From Thinopyrum elongatum (lineage: Eukaryota; Streptophyta; Magnoliopsida; Poales; Poaceae), in NCBI GenBank assembly GCA_011799875.1, contig CM022303.1, positions 71,232,633 to 71,296,632 of the forward strand: 64,000 bases of DNA, written 5' to 3'. Position numbers and translations under genes: made by a program. Positions 20,634-31,913 of this stretch are shown one piece after another. Positions within the stretch are counted from its first letter, which is position 1. Each line of letters opens with the position of its first letter. Below the pieces are notes generated by a model. That model worked only from the letters and a program-made list of their open reading frames with translations, ran no database searches and was not told the origin of the DNA.

Positions 20634-23600
20634 CTAGTCTAACTCCTGATGAGCCAGACTGTTATGTTGCGGAGTAGTCCAGATCCGCTTGACAGTGTCC
20701 GGGAGCTTGGCCGCTGAATTAAGATTCTGTTTGGCAAGGCCGCTCTGTACTTCCGCTTCCAAGGCCGCGGTGTGCTCCTCGGTACAGAGGGAGCACTCCG
20801 TGTTTTCGTTAACTGTTATGACGCCGCGTGGTCCCGGCATCTTGAGCTTGAGATAAGCATAGTGTGGCACCGCATTGAATCGAGCAAATGCGGTTCGTCC
20901 GAGCAGTGCGTGATAGCCGCTGCGGAAGGGGACGATATCGAAGATCAACTCTTCGCTTCTGAAGTTGTCCGGGGATCCGAAGACAACCTCCAGTGTGATT
21001 GAGCCCGTACAGCGCGCCTCTACACCTGGTATGACTCCTTTAAAGGTAATTTTTGTGGGTTTGATCCTTGAGGGGTCGATGCCCATTTTGCGCACTGTAT
21101 CCTGATAGAGCAGGTTCCGGCTGCTGCCGCCGTCCTTGAGGACGCGTGTGAGATGGAATCCATCAACAATTGGATCGAGGACCAGTGCGGCTGAACCGCC
21201 ATGACAGATACTGGTCGGATGGTCCCTGCGATCAAAGGTGATCGGGCAGGACGACCATGGGTTGAACTTTGGGGCGATTGGCTCTATCGCATAGACGTCC
21301 CTGAGCGCTCGTTTACGCTCCCTTTTGGGGATATGAGTGGCGTATATCATGTTCACCATTTTGACCTGGGGAGGGAACTTCTTCTGTCCTCCTGTGTTCG
21401 GCGGACAGGACTCCTCATCGTCGTCCTCACTTTGCGACCCCTTCTCCTTGTTTTCGGCATTTAACTTGCCGGCCTGTTTAAAAACCCAACAGTCTCTGTT
21501 GGTATGATTGGCTGGTTTATCAGGGGTGCCGTGGATCTGACATGGACGATCGAGTATGCGGTCCAAGTTGGATGAGCCCGAATTGTTTCTTTTGTATGGC
21601 TTCTTCCGCTGGCCGTACTTGGAGCCGCTGAACCCGGCGTTGACCGCCGTGTCATCGGCAGTGCCACCATTGCTTCGGCGCTTGTGCCTGTTGCGTCGGG
21701 GCTTGTCATTGCTATTCTTGGCTTCAGAGGTACCGGCATCGCTTGCAGTGTTATTGCTACGGGCTAGCCAACTATCCTCGCCCGCACAAAAGCGGGTCAT
21801 GAGTGCCGTGAGGGCTGCCATGGACTTCGGCTTTTCTTGGCCGAGGTGACGAGCGAGCCATTCGTCGCGGATGCTATGCTTAAAGGCCGCTAGGGCTTCG
21901 TCATCCGGGCAGTCGACGATCTGGTTCTTTTTAGTTAGGAACCTAGTCCAGAATTTCCTGGCTGACTCTCTAGGCTGTTGAACTATGTGACTTAAGTCGT
22001 CGGCATCCGGAGGTCGTACATATGTGCCTTGGAAGTTGTCGCGGAAGGCGTCTTCCAAGTCCTCCCAGCTGCCAATATAGTTTTTAGGCAGACTGTTTAA
22101 CCAGTGCCGAGCTGGCCCCTTGAGTTTTAGTGGGAGGTATTTGATGGCGTGAAGGTCACCACCGCGGGCCATATGAATATGGAGAAGAAAATCCTCAATC
22201 CATACCGCGGGATCTGTTGTTCCATCATATGATTCGATATTTACGGGTTTAAACCCTTCTGGGAATTCGTGCTCCATTACTCCATCAGTGAAGCAGAGGG
22301 GATGTGCGGCGCCTCTATATCGGGCCAAGTCGCGACGTAGTGCGGATGTAGTCCGTTTGCAGTTTTCGGCCCGGACGTGGTTATGCTCGGTACGTCTGGC
22401 TTGATAGCCGTCGTCGCGCGCCAGGGCATGCCCCCGCGATCCGTAGATCGATCTAGACTGACCTGCTCTGTTCTCCAGGTTTTGCCGCAGGTCATATGTG
22501 TATTCCCGAGCTGTGGTGTCTTTACCTTTACGGCGAGGTAGTATGGGCAGGTGTTCGGCTTGAGTTGCCGCTTTGTCCCGGCCACGTGGTGGTCGGTCAG
22601 CCACATTACGTGTTGATGGCATGGGCTCAAGTGCCTCGTCGTCGAATTGGGGTAGCAATTTGCCCTTCGGGTAACTTTTAATGGGGCGCTCGAGTCCGTA
22701 TTCCTCGGCTGCCAGGACATCAGTCCATCTGTCGTTGAGCAGATCTTGATCAGCTTGAAGCTGCTGCTATTTCTTTTTCAGGCTCCTCGCAGTGGCTATT
22801 AGCCGGCGCTTAAAGCGCTCCTGCTCGACGGGTTCCTCAGGCACGATAAAGTCTTCGTCACCGAGGCTCACCTCATCTTCAGAGAGTGGAAGATAGTTGC
22901 TGTCCTCCGAGTCATCGTTTATGGCCTGTTCGTCAGGGCTGACTTGCCCATCTTCCCTACCATCCTGTTCGGAAGTCGGCTCGGCGGGATCTTCTTTGTC
23001 TTCGGCATCGTCCGGAGTATTGTTTTCTCTTGTGCCGGTATTGCTGTCTTTTCCACGGCGTGATTTAGAGTGATGCCGCTGATGTCGGCGCTTTGGCTGT
23101 GTCTCATGAGGTTTATCCTCGACTGGATCTTTCTTGTTATCGCCGTTATTCTTTTTGGGAGTATCCACCATGTACACGTCATACGAGGAGGTGGCTGTCC
23201 AGCGCCCAGTAAACGGCGGGTTTTGGGCCTGCTCCTCTCCGGCATCGTCGTCCATACCGTCGATGTCTTTGGAGTCGTAATCGAGCATGTCGGTTAAGTC
23301 TTCGACAGTGGCAATGAAGTGGCGGTGGGTGGGAAGCGAAATTCTCCATCATCAGCCTCCAGTTCAAACCGGATATAATTTGGCTGTAAGTCCCCTGCTA
23401 AGGAGAGGGTTTTTAATGATTTTAGCACATCACCCAAAGGTGAGTGTCGGAAGATGTCCGCAGAGCTGAACTCGACGATCGGCGCCCGATCGATCTCGAT
23501 GGGCGTGGACGCACGCGGTTCGGAACCTGTGGCCGGAGACGAATCCGAGGTTCCGGTGACACAGATCCCGTTCGAAGTTGGGTCTGTGTGCGGCTCCAAC

Positions 23601-23977
23601 GCCGCTGAGTCTGCGGCTTCCGTGGCGGGGTTGAGCTTCCCGTCCTCGGATGGCGTAATCTGCTCCGGATCTAGGGCCAGGGCAGTTACAGGCGCTATCT
23701 CCCGGGTATGGTCCGATGACAGATTTAGGTCATGTTCATCGCGGTGGTAGGAAGCGGCTGCCATGGGCTCGAATCCGTCGAAGATCAAGTCTCCGCGGAT
23801 ATCAGCAACGTAGTTCAAGCTTCCAAACCTGACCTGATGGCCAGGGGCATAGCTGTCGATCTACTCTATGTGGCCAAGCGAGTTGGCCCGCAGTATGAAG
23901 CCGCCGAAAACGAAGATCTGGCCAGGGAGAAAGACCTCCCTCAAGGCCGCATCGTTGTGGATGATTGATGGAGCCAT
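20634..23977 (-). pseudogene. Gag-protease of Tat-like element, copy 2 (nearly complete, with stops)
   Basis: The likely start is ATG at 23977 (MAPSIIHNDA). The longest open part is 20634-22658 (674 codons). In it, a retrotransposon gag domain (about residues 150-215, with AVWIEDFLLHI and GPARHWLNSLPK) is followed by a Cys/His-containing segment (CQIHGTP...DCWVF) and a protease-like domain with Asp in DGGSS near residue 509. The upstream segments are joined through breaks: TAG at 22767-22769 in the same frame, a one-base shift near 23330, and TAG at 23861-23863. Reverse transcriptase is missing downstream. The product would have packaged element RNA, with pol supplied in trans. The duplicate at 9936-12674 shares the 22767 stop. 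Confidence 0.85.
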
Positions 23978-24006
23978 CGAGTCTTCTAGCGATGACACAG
24001 CGGAAC

Positions 24007-24024
24007 TCTCAATGAAAGCACCAA
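24007..24024 (-). promoter_or_regulatory. Primer-binding-site region of Tat-like element
   Basis: Read on the minus strand, TTGGTGCTTTCATTGAGA follows the LTR end directly. Its position fits a primer site, but I did not identify the tRNA. Confidence 0.45.
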
Positions 24025-24495
24025 TGTCGGTGTCAAAACCGGCAGATCTCGGGTAGGGGGTCCCGAACTGTGCGTCTAAGGTCGATGGTAACAGGAGACG
24101 GGGGACATGATGTTTACCCAGGTTCGGGCCCTCTCTATGGAGGTAATACCCTACGTCCTGCTTGATTGATCTTGATGAATATGAGTATTACAAGAGTTGA
24201 TCTACCACGAGAATGTAATGGCTAAAACCCTAGAAGTCTAGCCTGTCTGATTATGATTGTCCCTATGGACTAAACCCTCCGGTTTATACAGACACCGGAG
24301 GGGACTAGGGTTGTACAAAGTCGGTTACAGAGAAAGGAATCTTCATATCTGAATGCCAAGCTTGCCGTCCACGCTAAGGAGAGTCCCATCCGGACACGGG
24401 AGAGAGTCTTCTGTCTTGTATCTTCATGGCCCATCAGTCCGGCCCACGTTACGTAGCCTGGACGCCCGAGGACCCCTTAATCCAGGACTCCCTCA
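24025..24495 (-). repeat. 5' LTR of Tat-like element
   Basis: 471 bp, the same length as 1060-1530. TSD CCCGC follows at 24496-24500. It differs from the 3' LTR at about ten positions, including the TATA box. Confidence 0.9.
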
Positions 24496-26283
24496 CCCGC
24501 CGTGTCGTCGTCTCCATGGACGACCGCGCTCGCGCCGGTCACCGCTCGACACCGCGACGAGGCAGGCAAGCGCGAGAGGATAAGCTCGCCCCCGAGCCCT
24601 CCCCCTGGTCACTCACCCTCATTCCCCTCCCCCTCGCTCTCTCCCTCGCCAGGCGCTCTCTCCTTCCTCCACCAGATCCCCTCATCCCGAGCGCGTCCGT
24701 GGCCGCGCCGCCATGCTACCCACGACCACCGCCATCCCCGTCCCTCTCCGACACGCCCATGGGCTCCGCCTTCCTCCACTACGTCCGCTGCGTCGACGAG
24801 TTGGAGCCGGAGTCCACTACCAGCTGCCCCCCGTCCCTTCTTCCTCCTCGGGCTCCGGCGGCCTCGCTTCGGGCCGAACCGCCCCGAGGTCCTCCGACAT
24901 CCACGAGCCATCTAAGAAACGCCAGTGAGCACCTCGACCGGCCCCTCTTCCCTCTGCCCCTCCTCGTACACCGTAGGCCGTTCCACACCGACGCTCGAGC
25001 TCCGACGTCCTCCGCGCTGCTCGTCGTCGTTGTTTCGGTCGACATCGAGCTCGACCGAGTCCTCGGCCGTGCTCCTCGATGCCGTAAGAATCCGTAGCGC
25101 CTTCCAGTTCGCTCCCTCGCCCCCTCTAGCGTCCTCCCCGCCGTTGCCCGAGAGCCGCCGCCGCTGCAGCTCGTCGCTAGTGCCCTTCCCTGCCTCCTTA
25201 GCTGCCTCCGTGACCGTCACTCGATGCGTCTTTGCCTCCGCGTTTGAACGCACCCGGCCCCGCGATGAATCGTGCCCCGCAGCCCCGCCGTTGAGCTCGC
25301 CCGAGCCCCGGCGTTCGCCTCGCTCATCGCCGGCGACGTTGCGGTCCTCCTCCAGCCGAGCCACCATCTTCTTTCAACGCGCCCTGGCGCGGGCGTTTGA
25401 AAGAAACCCCCCGCGGCCCGTTACGTGCACCGTGGCGTGATTCCGACGAGGTCCACACGCCTCCGCCGTGTTTTCGGTCGTCGGCGTTGAACCTCCGCCG
25501 CCCGCCCACGTGGCAAGCTCTGGGCCACTAACCAGTGGGCCCGGTGGGTCCGTTGACCAGGTTGACCTAGTCAACCTTGCTGACTGGGCGTCTTTGGGTC
25601 GCTGACATGTGGCCCCATGCGCCTAATTAAATTAGTGTTTAACACAAACTTAATCTTGTTAACTAACCTGACACTGACAGGCGGGCCCATCGCTTAAACG
25701 TTCTTGTTAAAATAAATAAATTGTTAATTAAAATCTACTAGTTAATTAGATAATTAGTTAGTCACTGACATAGGGCCCCACCTAGCTAACTACTCTGCTA
25801 GTTAGTTTAATTAGTCCACTGTTAATGATAGGTGGGACCGGCTGGTCAAAGTTTGACCAGTCAGCAGCTCAGCTCACCGCTAACGCATTGCTGACATCAT
25901 GCTGACGCATTAATAGATTTCTATTAATAAAAATAATTCCAGAAAATACTATGATCTTTAAAAATTCATAGAAAATAAACCGTAGCTCGGATCGAAAAAC
26001 TTTCTACATGAAAGTTGATCAGAACGACGAGACAAATCTGATCGTGTCGTCTATTTCCATGTCAGAACCCACTACGTAGAAGAACCCACAACTTTTCATC
26101 CGATTCCGGTAGATGAATAGTGCATATATACCGGTTAAAAATTCCAACTTAAATCCTAAAATAACTAAATTGACCTAGACATATCTTTAGGCAACCCTGC
26201 ACTGCATGTTAACATAGCATGCTCTGTGTTGCATATGTTTGCTGTGTATTTATCTGTTTCCTTCCTCTCTTCTCTCTCGATAG

Positions 26284-26373
26284 ACCCCGACACCGACGTA
26301 GTCCCGGAGACCGACGGAGCTCCAGAGGTCGACTACGCCCTTGACAACCAGATCTTTGACGCAGAGCTTCCAG
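26284..26373 (+). CDS. Putative LTR-borne exon A
   Basis: This 90-bp open segment is bounded by an acceptor TCTCTCTCGATAG and by CCAG|GCAAGC, the consensus of a GC-type donor. It encodes an acidic peptide ending FDAELP. The counterpart in the solo LTR (39983-40057, minus strand) is 75 bp, with the same acceptor, same donor, same phase and same SAELP ending; the length difference is a multiple of three. Joined to exon B (27958) the frame stays open to a stop. No upstream start exon was located, so the start of the product is unknown, and so is its function. It could be a coding leader of the element or a captured host fragment. Confidence 0.5.
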
Positions 26374-27957
26374 GCAAGCACCCCCCTTTTGAACATTCCG
26401 ATATCGCCTATTCTCTTCTCTCTTATGCTTGCATTAGAATTTGCTGCTGTTACTATTATCCTATTTCTGCTGCATAGCCTGTTTATCGTAACCTACTGTT
26501 GTTACCTACCTGTTTATCCTAAACTGTGTAGTATAGACTGGGTAGAGACCCATCAGAGACCCCACTTTGTCCCGACTACCTCGCTGGATTATCAGAAGAC
26601 CCGATCAACGGGATCGAAGACCAGGCCCCGGCACCGCACATCACTTCCCCCTTAGTTGCTTGACACTACTGGGTTACTATCGAGTGCCGAAGGTGATACC
26701 TCGTCAGCACTTGTGATGATAACCTTATAGGTTAGTTAATCGGTCATGGTCATCGAGGGTGATTCCTCCTTCTCCACTCCCAATAACGACGCTGTCGTGC
26801 CACACCTCAAGTGTGAACCTCGAGGGTGATTCCGCCTACGTTCACCTTGATGTTCACACCAGGTGGGAATCCAACGAGGGTGATGCCTCAGATTCCTTCT
26901 TGATGTGGTAGCCACACGGATTGCCTTTACATTACTGTTGATACTGATTAAACTGGGTAAAGACAGGTCGGCCCTGAGGGGTACCCGCGCGAGCATGTGA
27001 TGCGAGTGTTGTGGAGTCGGGTTGACCTGGAAGGTGCCCGCGAGATAATTATGAGGCATGGCCGGGCATTCTTAGCCCTTGCCACAAGTCCTCGAGACGG
27101 GGCGGTGAGGTCACATCGATCGTGAGTCTTTGCTCGTTACCGCGTGCTCTAATCCACTAACGGTTTGGATATTTGATCCGAGGGGCCTCTGGCCTGATAG
27201 CACTAACCATCACGTGGGCATAGTATGGGCGTTCTGCGTCGTATACTTCTGCCGAAGCATAATAGACGTCATGCAACTGAGCGGCGCGCGCTGGGTTGGA
27301 CTGGTAATGCCCTGCACTTGTATAAGGGGGGCTAGGTCTGCTCACCGGCCGCGTACGCAACATGCAGGAGTTCCCGGGGCGAAGGCCCAAGACCCTCGGG
27401 TGCATAGGTTAGTCCAGCGTGCTGACCTCTCTATTAAGCCTAGGTCGGGTTGCGGCGTATCGTTTGGCCGAGGTCGGGCATGACCCAGGAAAGTGTGTCC
27501 GGCCGGAGTTAAGCGAGCGTGGTGGGTAAGTTGGTGCACCCCTGCAGGGAAGAAAACATCTATCGATAGCCTGCCCTACGGTAATGGACACTCAGAGTTG
27601 TATCCCGATCGATACAACTAGAACCTGACAGTTGAGATGATAACTGGATAGTATGGCTCTGGGATTGCTTTCTCGCAGGGAGTCGAGGAAGGATCTCTGG
27701 GCGAGGTTGATGACACTACTACTACTTTAAATTATGCTAATCTGCAATCTTCTAATGCTGCAAGACCGATGAAGATGATGAAGATGCTAGTCTTCGATAG
27801 GACTAGGCTTTCCCCTCTATTCTGGCATTGCTGCAGCCCAGTTCACATATACAGCCTTCCTTTGATAATGTTGCATATGTAGTGTAGATCCTTGCTTGCT
27901 GAGTACTCACGGTTGCTTTACTTTCTTTTTCTCCCCATATCCATTTGTCGCAACCAG

Positions 27958-28055
27958 ATGATAGAGCCCCTGAGATAGCTGCCCCCGCCGACAGCTACTA
28001 CTACTACCCTCCTGGCGAGTACTATTACGAGGAGCCGTCCGACGACCAGGAGTAG
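27958..28055 (+). CDS. Putative LTR-borne exon B (Tyr/Asp-rich, with stop)
   Basis: This 98-bp segment follows the acceptor GTCGCAACCAG. In the phase set by exon A it encodes an acidic, Tyr-rich tail (SYYYYPPGEYYYEE) and ends in SDDQE plus TAG. The solo-LTR counterpart (38581-38678, minus strand) is also exactly 98 bp, follows TTGCAACCAG, is Tyr-rich and ends DDDQE plus TAG. The intervening sequence (26374-27957, 1584 bp) contains stops, so the frame needs splicing. Conservation of length, phase, splice edges and C terminus between diverged LTRs argues for real coding use. Confidence 0.5.
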
Positions 28056-28358
28056 GTTCGGAGGGTCCTAGGCAGGAGGCCTACGCCTTTCGATCGTAGC
28101 TTTTATTTTGCCCCGCCTTTCTAAAGGCTTATCTGTTTCTCTGTAATATCTGTACCCAGATATCTGATGCTTCCGCTGACGCTTGTATGCCATCGAGCTA
28201 TGTATTCGTGCCCTCGAGGCCCTGGCTTGTAATATAAAGCTTGTATGACTTTATTTATGTTTTAGAGTTGTGTTGTGATATCTTTAAGTGAGTCCTTAGG
28301 CTTGATCGTGTGCATTTGCGTGTATGGTTAGTGCATGATTAAGCCGGGGCGTCACAGT

Positions 28359-28626
28359 GGGCCCCTCGGACATCATGTCGCGTTGATTCCGCTTCCCAAA
28401 AATCACATATATTCCAAAATAATTCTCATAAATTTGTATCGTGTTTGGACTTCGTTTGATATGGATATTCTGCGAAACAAAAAACATGCAACAAACAAGA
28501 ACTGACACTGGGCACTGGATCAATATGTTAGTCCCAAAAATAATATAAAATATTGCCAAAAATATATAAGTTCTAGAATATTGGCATGAAACAATAAAAA
28601 ATTATAGATACAACGAAGACGTATCA
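28359..28626 (-). repeat. Fragment of an Athila-type LTR
   Basis: On the minus strand it begins TGATACGTCTTCG, the common start of Triticeae Athila-type LTRs, with the purine tract next to it at 28627-28640. The rest of the LTR is cut off by the gypsy LTR ending at 28358. Confidence 0.6.
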
Positions 28627-31600
28627 ACATCCCGAAGCTTAATTCCTGCTCGTCCTCGAGTAGGTAAATGATAAAAAAGATATTTTTTATGTGGAATGCT
28701 ACCTAGCATAATCTTGATCATATAATCTAGTCATGGCATGAATATTAAGACACGAGTGATTCAAAGAAATAGTCTATAATTTGATATAAAGACATCAATA
28801 CTTAGGCATCCCAACAAACAATCATGTCTTTCAAAATATCAATGCTAAAGAACGTTATCTCTACAAAATCATATAGCCTTGTCATGCTCCATCTTCTTAA
28901 CACAAAGTATTTATCATGCACAACCCCGATGACAAGCCGAGCAATTGGTTCATACTTTTTAATGCGCTTCAACTTTTTCAACCCACACACAATACATGAG
29001 CGTAAGCCATGGATATAGCACTATGGGTGGAATAGAATACGGTGGTAGAGATTAATATGGAGAAGACAAAAAAGGAGAAGGTCTAATATTGACGAGGCTA
29101 ATCAACGGGCTATGGAGATGCCCATCAATTGATGTCAATGCGAGGAGTAGGGATTGCCATGCAACTGATGCACTAAGAGCTATAAGTGTATGAAAGCTCA
29201 AACTAAAAACTAAGTGGGTGTGGATCCAACTTGCTTGTTCATGAAGACCTCGGGCATTTGAGGAAGTCCATAATCGGAATATACAAGCCAAGTTCTATAA
29301 TAAAAATTCCCACTAGTATATGAAAGTGGCAACATAGGAGACTCTCTATATGAAAAACAGGGTGCTACTTTGAAGCACAAGCGTCGAAAAGGATAGTAAC
29401 ATTGCCCCTTCTCTCTTTCTCTCTTTCTTCATTTTTTTTCTTCTTCTTTTCTTTTTGTGTTGGGCTCTTTTTGGCCTTTTTTTCTTTTTTATTTTCGTCC
29501 GGAGTCTTATCCCGACTTGTGGGGGAATCATATTCTCCATCATCCTTTCCTCACTGGGCAATGCTCTAATAATGATGATCATCACACTTTTATTTACTTA
29601 CAACTCGATATTACAACTTTATACTAGAACAAAATATGACTCTATATGAATGCCTCTAGCGGTGTACCAGGATGTGCAATGATCTAGCGTAGCAAAAATA
29701 TCAAAAAACAGACAATCCATGAAAATATTATGCTAGCTATCTTACGATCATGCAAAGCAATATGACAATGAATACTCAAGTCATGTATATGATGATGGTG
29801 GAAGTTGCATGGCAATATATCTCGGAATGGCTATGGGAATGCCATGATAGGTAGGTATGGTGGCTGTTTTGAGGAAGATATAGGGAGGTTTATGTGTGAT
29901 AGAGCGTATCATATCACGGGGTTTGGATGCACCGACTAAGTTTGCACCGACTCTCGAGGTGAGAAAGGGCAATGCACGGTACCGAAGAGGCTAGAAAATT
30001 GTGGAAAGGTAAGAGTGTGTATAATCCATGGACTCACATTAGTCATAAAGAACTCACATACTTATAGCGAAAGTTTATTAGCCCTCGAAGCAAAGTACTA
30101 CTACGCATGCCCCTAGGGAGACATATTGGTAGGAAAAGACCATCGCTCGTCCCCGACCACCACTCATAAGGAAGACAATCAATAATAAATCGTGCTCCAA
30201 CTTCTTAGCATAACGAGTGACTATACGTGCATGCTTCGGGAATCACAAATCTTAACACCAATATTCTTACTAAACCACAATCATTCACTAGTACCTCCCA
30301 CATATTATCATCTCTATATCGCAAAACTATTGCAAGGAATCAAACACATCATACTCGGTGGTCTACAAGTTTTATGCATGATTTTATGACTAACCATGTG
30401 AATGACCAATTCTTGTTAACTCTCTAAATAGATATAAGTGAAGAATGAGAGTTTAATTGTTTCTACAAAAGACATAACAAACTCTAATAAATATAAGTGA
30501 AGCAAAAGAGCATTCTATAAATGGCGGTTTCCTATGTGTAGAGAAACAGGCAATCCAAACTTCAAATGATATAAGTGAAGCACAAATGAAGCATTCTATA
30601 AAGCCATACTGAAAGGATATAAGTGAAGTGCAAAGAGCATTCTATAAATCAACCAAGGACTATCTCATACCAGCATGGTTCATAAAAGAAAAGGGAAAAA
30701 TAAACACAAAAGATGCTCCAAGGATTTACGCATATCATGTGAACAAAAAAAAACCCGAGACATACCGATAATTGTCGAATAAAGATGGGATGCCCTTTGG
30801 GGCATCCCCAAGCTTAGACGCTTGAGTCTCCTTGAATATTTACTTGGGGTGCCTCGGACATCCACAAGCTTGAGCTCTTTCCTCTCCTCATTCTTCTCAT
30901 ATCAATACCTCCTCGATCTTCGAACACTTCATCCACACAAAACTTAACCGAACTTTTTATTAGCGAAGTTAGTACATATAACATCAAATCCCATCATGTC
31001 CTACTGTAATATTATTGTATAATTATAGTCAAACATTATCCACTGTATGCTATCACAATTCTATGGCCCCAAGTCAAAGGAGGCTAAACAAGATTTCAAA
31101 CATACGCAAATAATGAAACTATAACAGCAATCTGTGAAAACAGGACAATCTGTAAAGATGCAGATGGTACATATACTTCTGTAACTCAAATAATTCTGAA
31201 AAATTAGGACATAATAAATAATTTGCATAGAAGTACCATGTAAAAATTTCAGAAACTTTTGATGTTCCAGTAAAAAAATGTAAATTCACGCACTACCGCA
31301 AAAGTTTCTGTTTTTGCACTGCACATACCAAACAAGCAATCTAATCATCCTAAAGGCAAATCTTGGCACATTATTTTTATAATACAATGGATTTGTACAA
31401 GGGGATAATTATTTTTGTTGAAAAGTTTCTGTAATTCAAGATTTACAAAGTTTCCATGGGCAAGAACAAAGTTCAAGGAGCTCCCCCACTTCAACCGTGG
31501 TCGTCTTTCTTACTTTAACTTTTCTTTTTGAAAAGTTTTAGGTTCCCCTCTATATTTTTAGTTTTTAAACATTTTGAAAGCACACAATAGAATAAAATGA

Positions 31601-31913
31601 CTCTCTAAAACTTTTGGGTTGTCTCCCTGGCAACGCTTTCTTTAAAGCCATTAAGCTAGGCATATAGTGCTCAAGTAATTGATCCACCCGGGTCCCAAGG
31701 TATATCAAAGCTAATTTTAATTAACAATGATTTGTATTTTAGTATTGAGAACAAAGCAACATATATCATGCAACAACGAAGTCGAACTCTCTTCCTATGC
31801 ATCGGCATGTCATAAAAGAACAATTCACGCACACAAAGTAAAGGCCAATGCATAGTATAAACAATTTCTTGCAATTTTATCGTATTGGAAACATAGAGAG
31901 GTGGAGATGTAGT
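28627..31913 (-). mobile_element. Athila-type gypsy remnant, 3' internal region
   Basis: It is non-coding and AT-rich. The layout parallels the Sabrina-like element at 42303 onward: LTR start, purine tract, then CAAGCTTA-type sequence and a CTCGTCCTCGAG motif. It contains a pyrimidine run (29400-29500) and a diverged tandem repeat (30430-30655). No reverse transcriptase or integrase is recognisable. It ends where a copia element inserted (31914). Confidence 0.55.
30430..30655. repeat. Diverged tandem repeat, ATATAAGTGAAG units
   Basis: Four copies of ATATAAGTGAAG occur (near 30432, 30490, 30569 and 30618). Three are followed by a variant of AGCATTCTATAAA. The spacing is irregular, roughly 50-80 bp. 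No coding meaning is seen. Confidence 0.6.

Larger units (their letters stand above)
1060..24495 (-). mobile_element. Non-autonomous Tat-lineage gypsy element (Fatima-like), carrying copia insertion
   Basis: The element has two 471-bp LTRs (1060-1530 and 24025-24495) flanked by the 5-bp TSD CCCGC (1055-1059 and 24496-24500). The orientation is minus: the TATA box, the primer-site side (24024 downward), the gag-protease frame and the polypurine tract all read on the minus strand. Without the copia insertion and its duplication it would be about 9.2 kb. Reverse transcriptase, RNase H and integrase are absent, so it must have been moved in trans. A plus-strand accessory gene lies next to the 3' LTR (2078-5187), as in Tat-lineage elements with antisense extra ORFs. 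The LTRs differ at about 10 positions by eye. The family name is from memory. Confidence 0.8.
24501..28358 (+). repeat. Gypsy LTR, right part (resumes after Tat-like insertion)
   Basis: This is the continuation of the LTR opened at 519, ending GGGGCGTCACA at 28358. It holds a GC-rich CpG-dense block (24510-25520), an AT-rich stretch with short inverted repeats (25620-26220), the two putative exons (26284-26373 and 27958-28055) and a 3' tail with AATATAAAG near 28230. The block order matches the solo LTR at 38282-41927 read in reverse, though the sequences are well diverged. The total LTR is about 4.4 kb. Confidence 0.7.

Noticed and set aside
24426..25440. Several overlapping open frames on both strands in the GC-rich block
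   Set aside because: All six frames are rather open because of GC-rich composition. The proteins are low-complexity Pro/Arg/Ser and match no domain I recognise. The block is part of an LTR.
30430..30655. Possible CRISPR-like array
   Set aside because: The repeats are diverged, irregularly spaced, in plant retroelement DNA, and the spacers share sequence.
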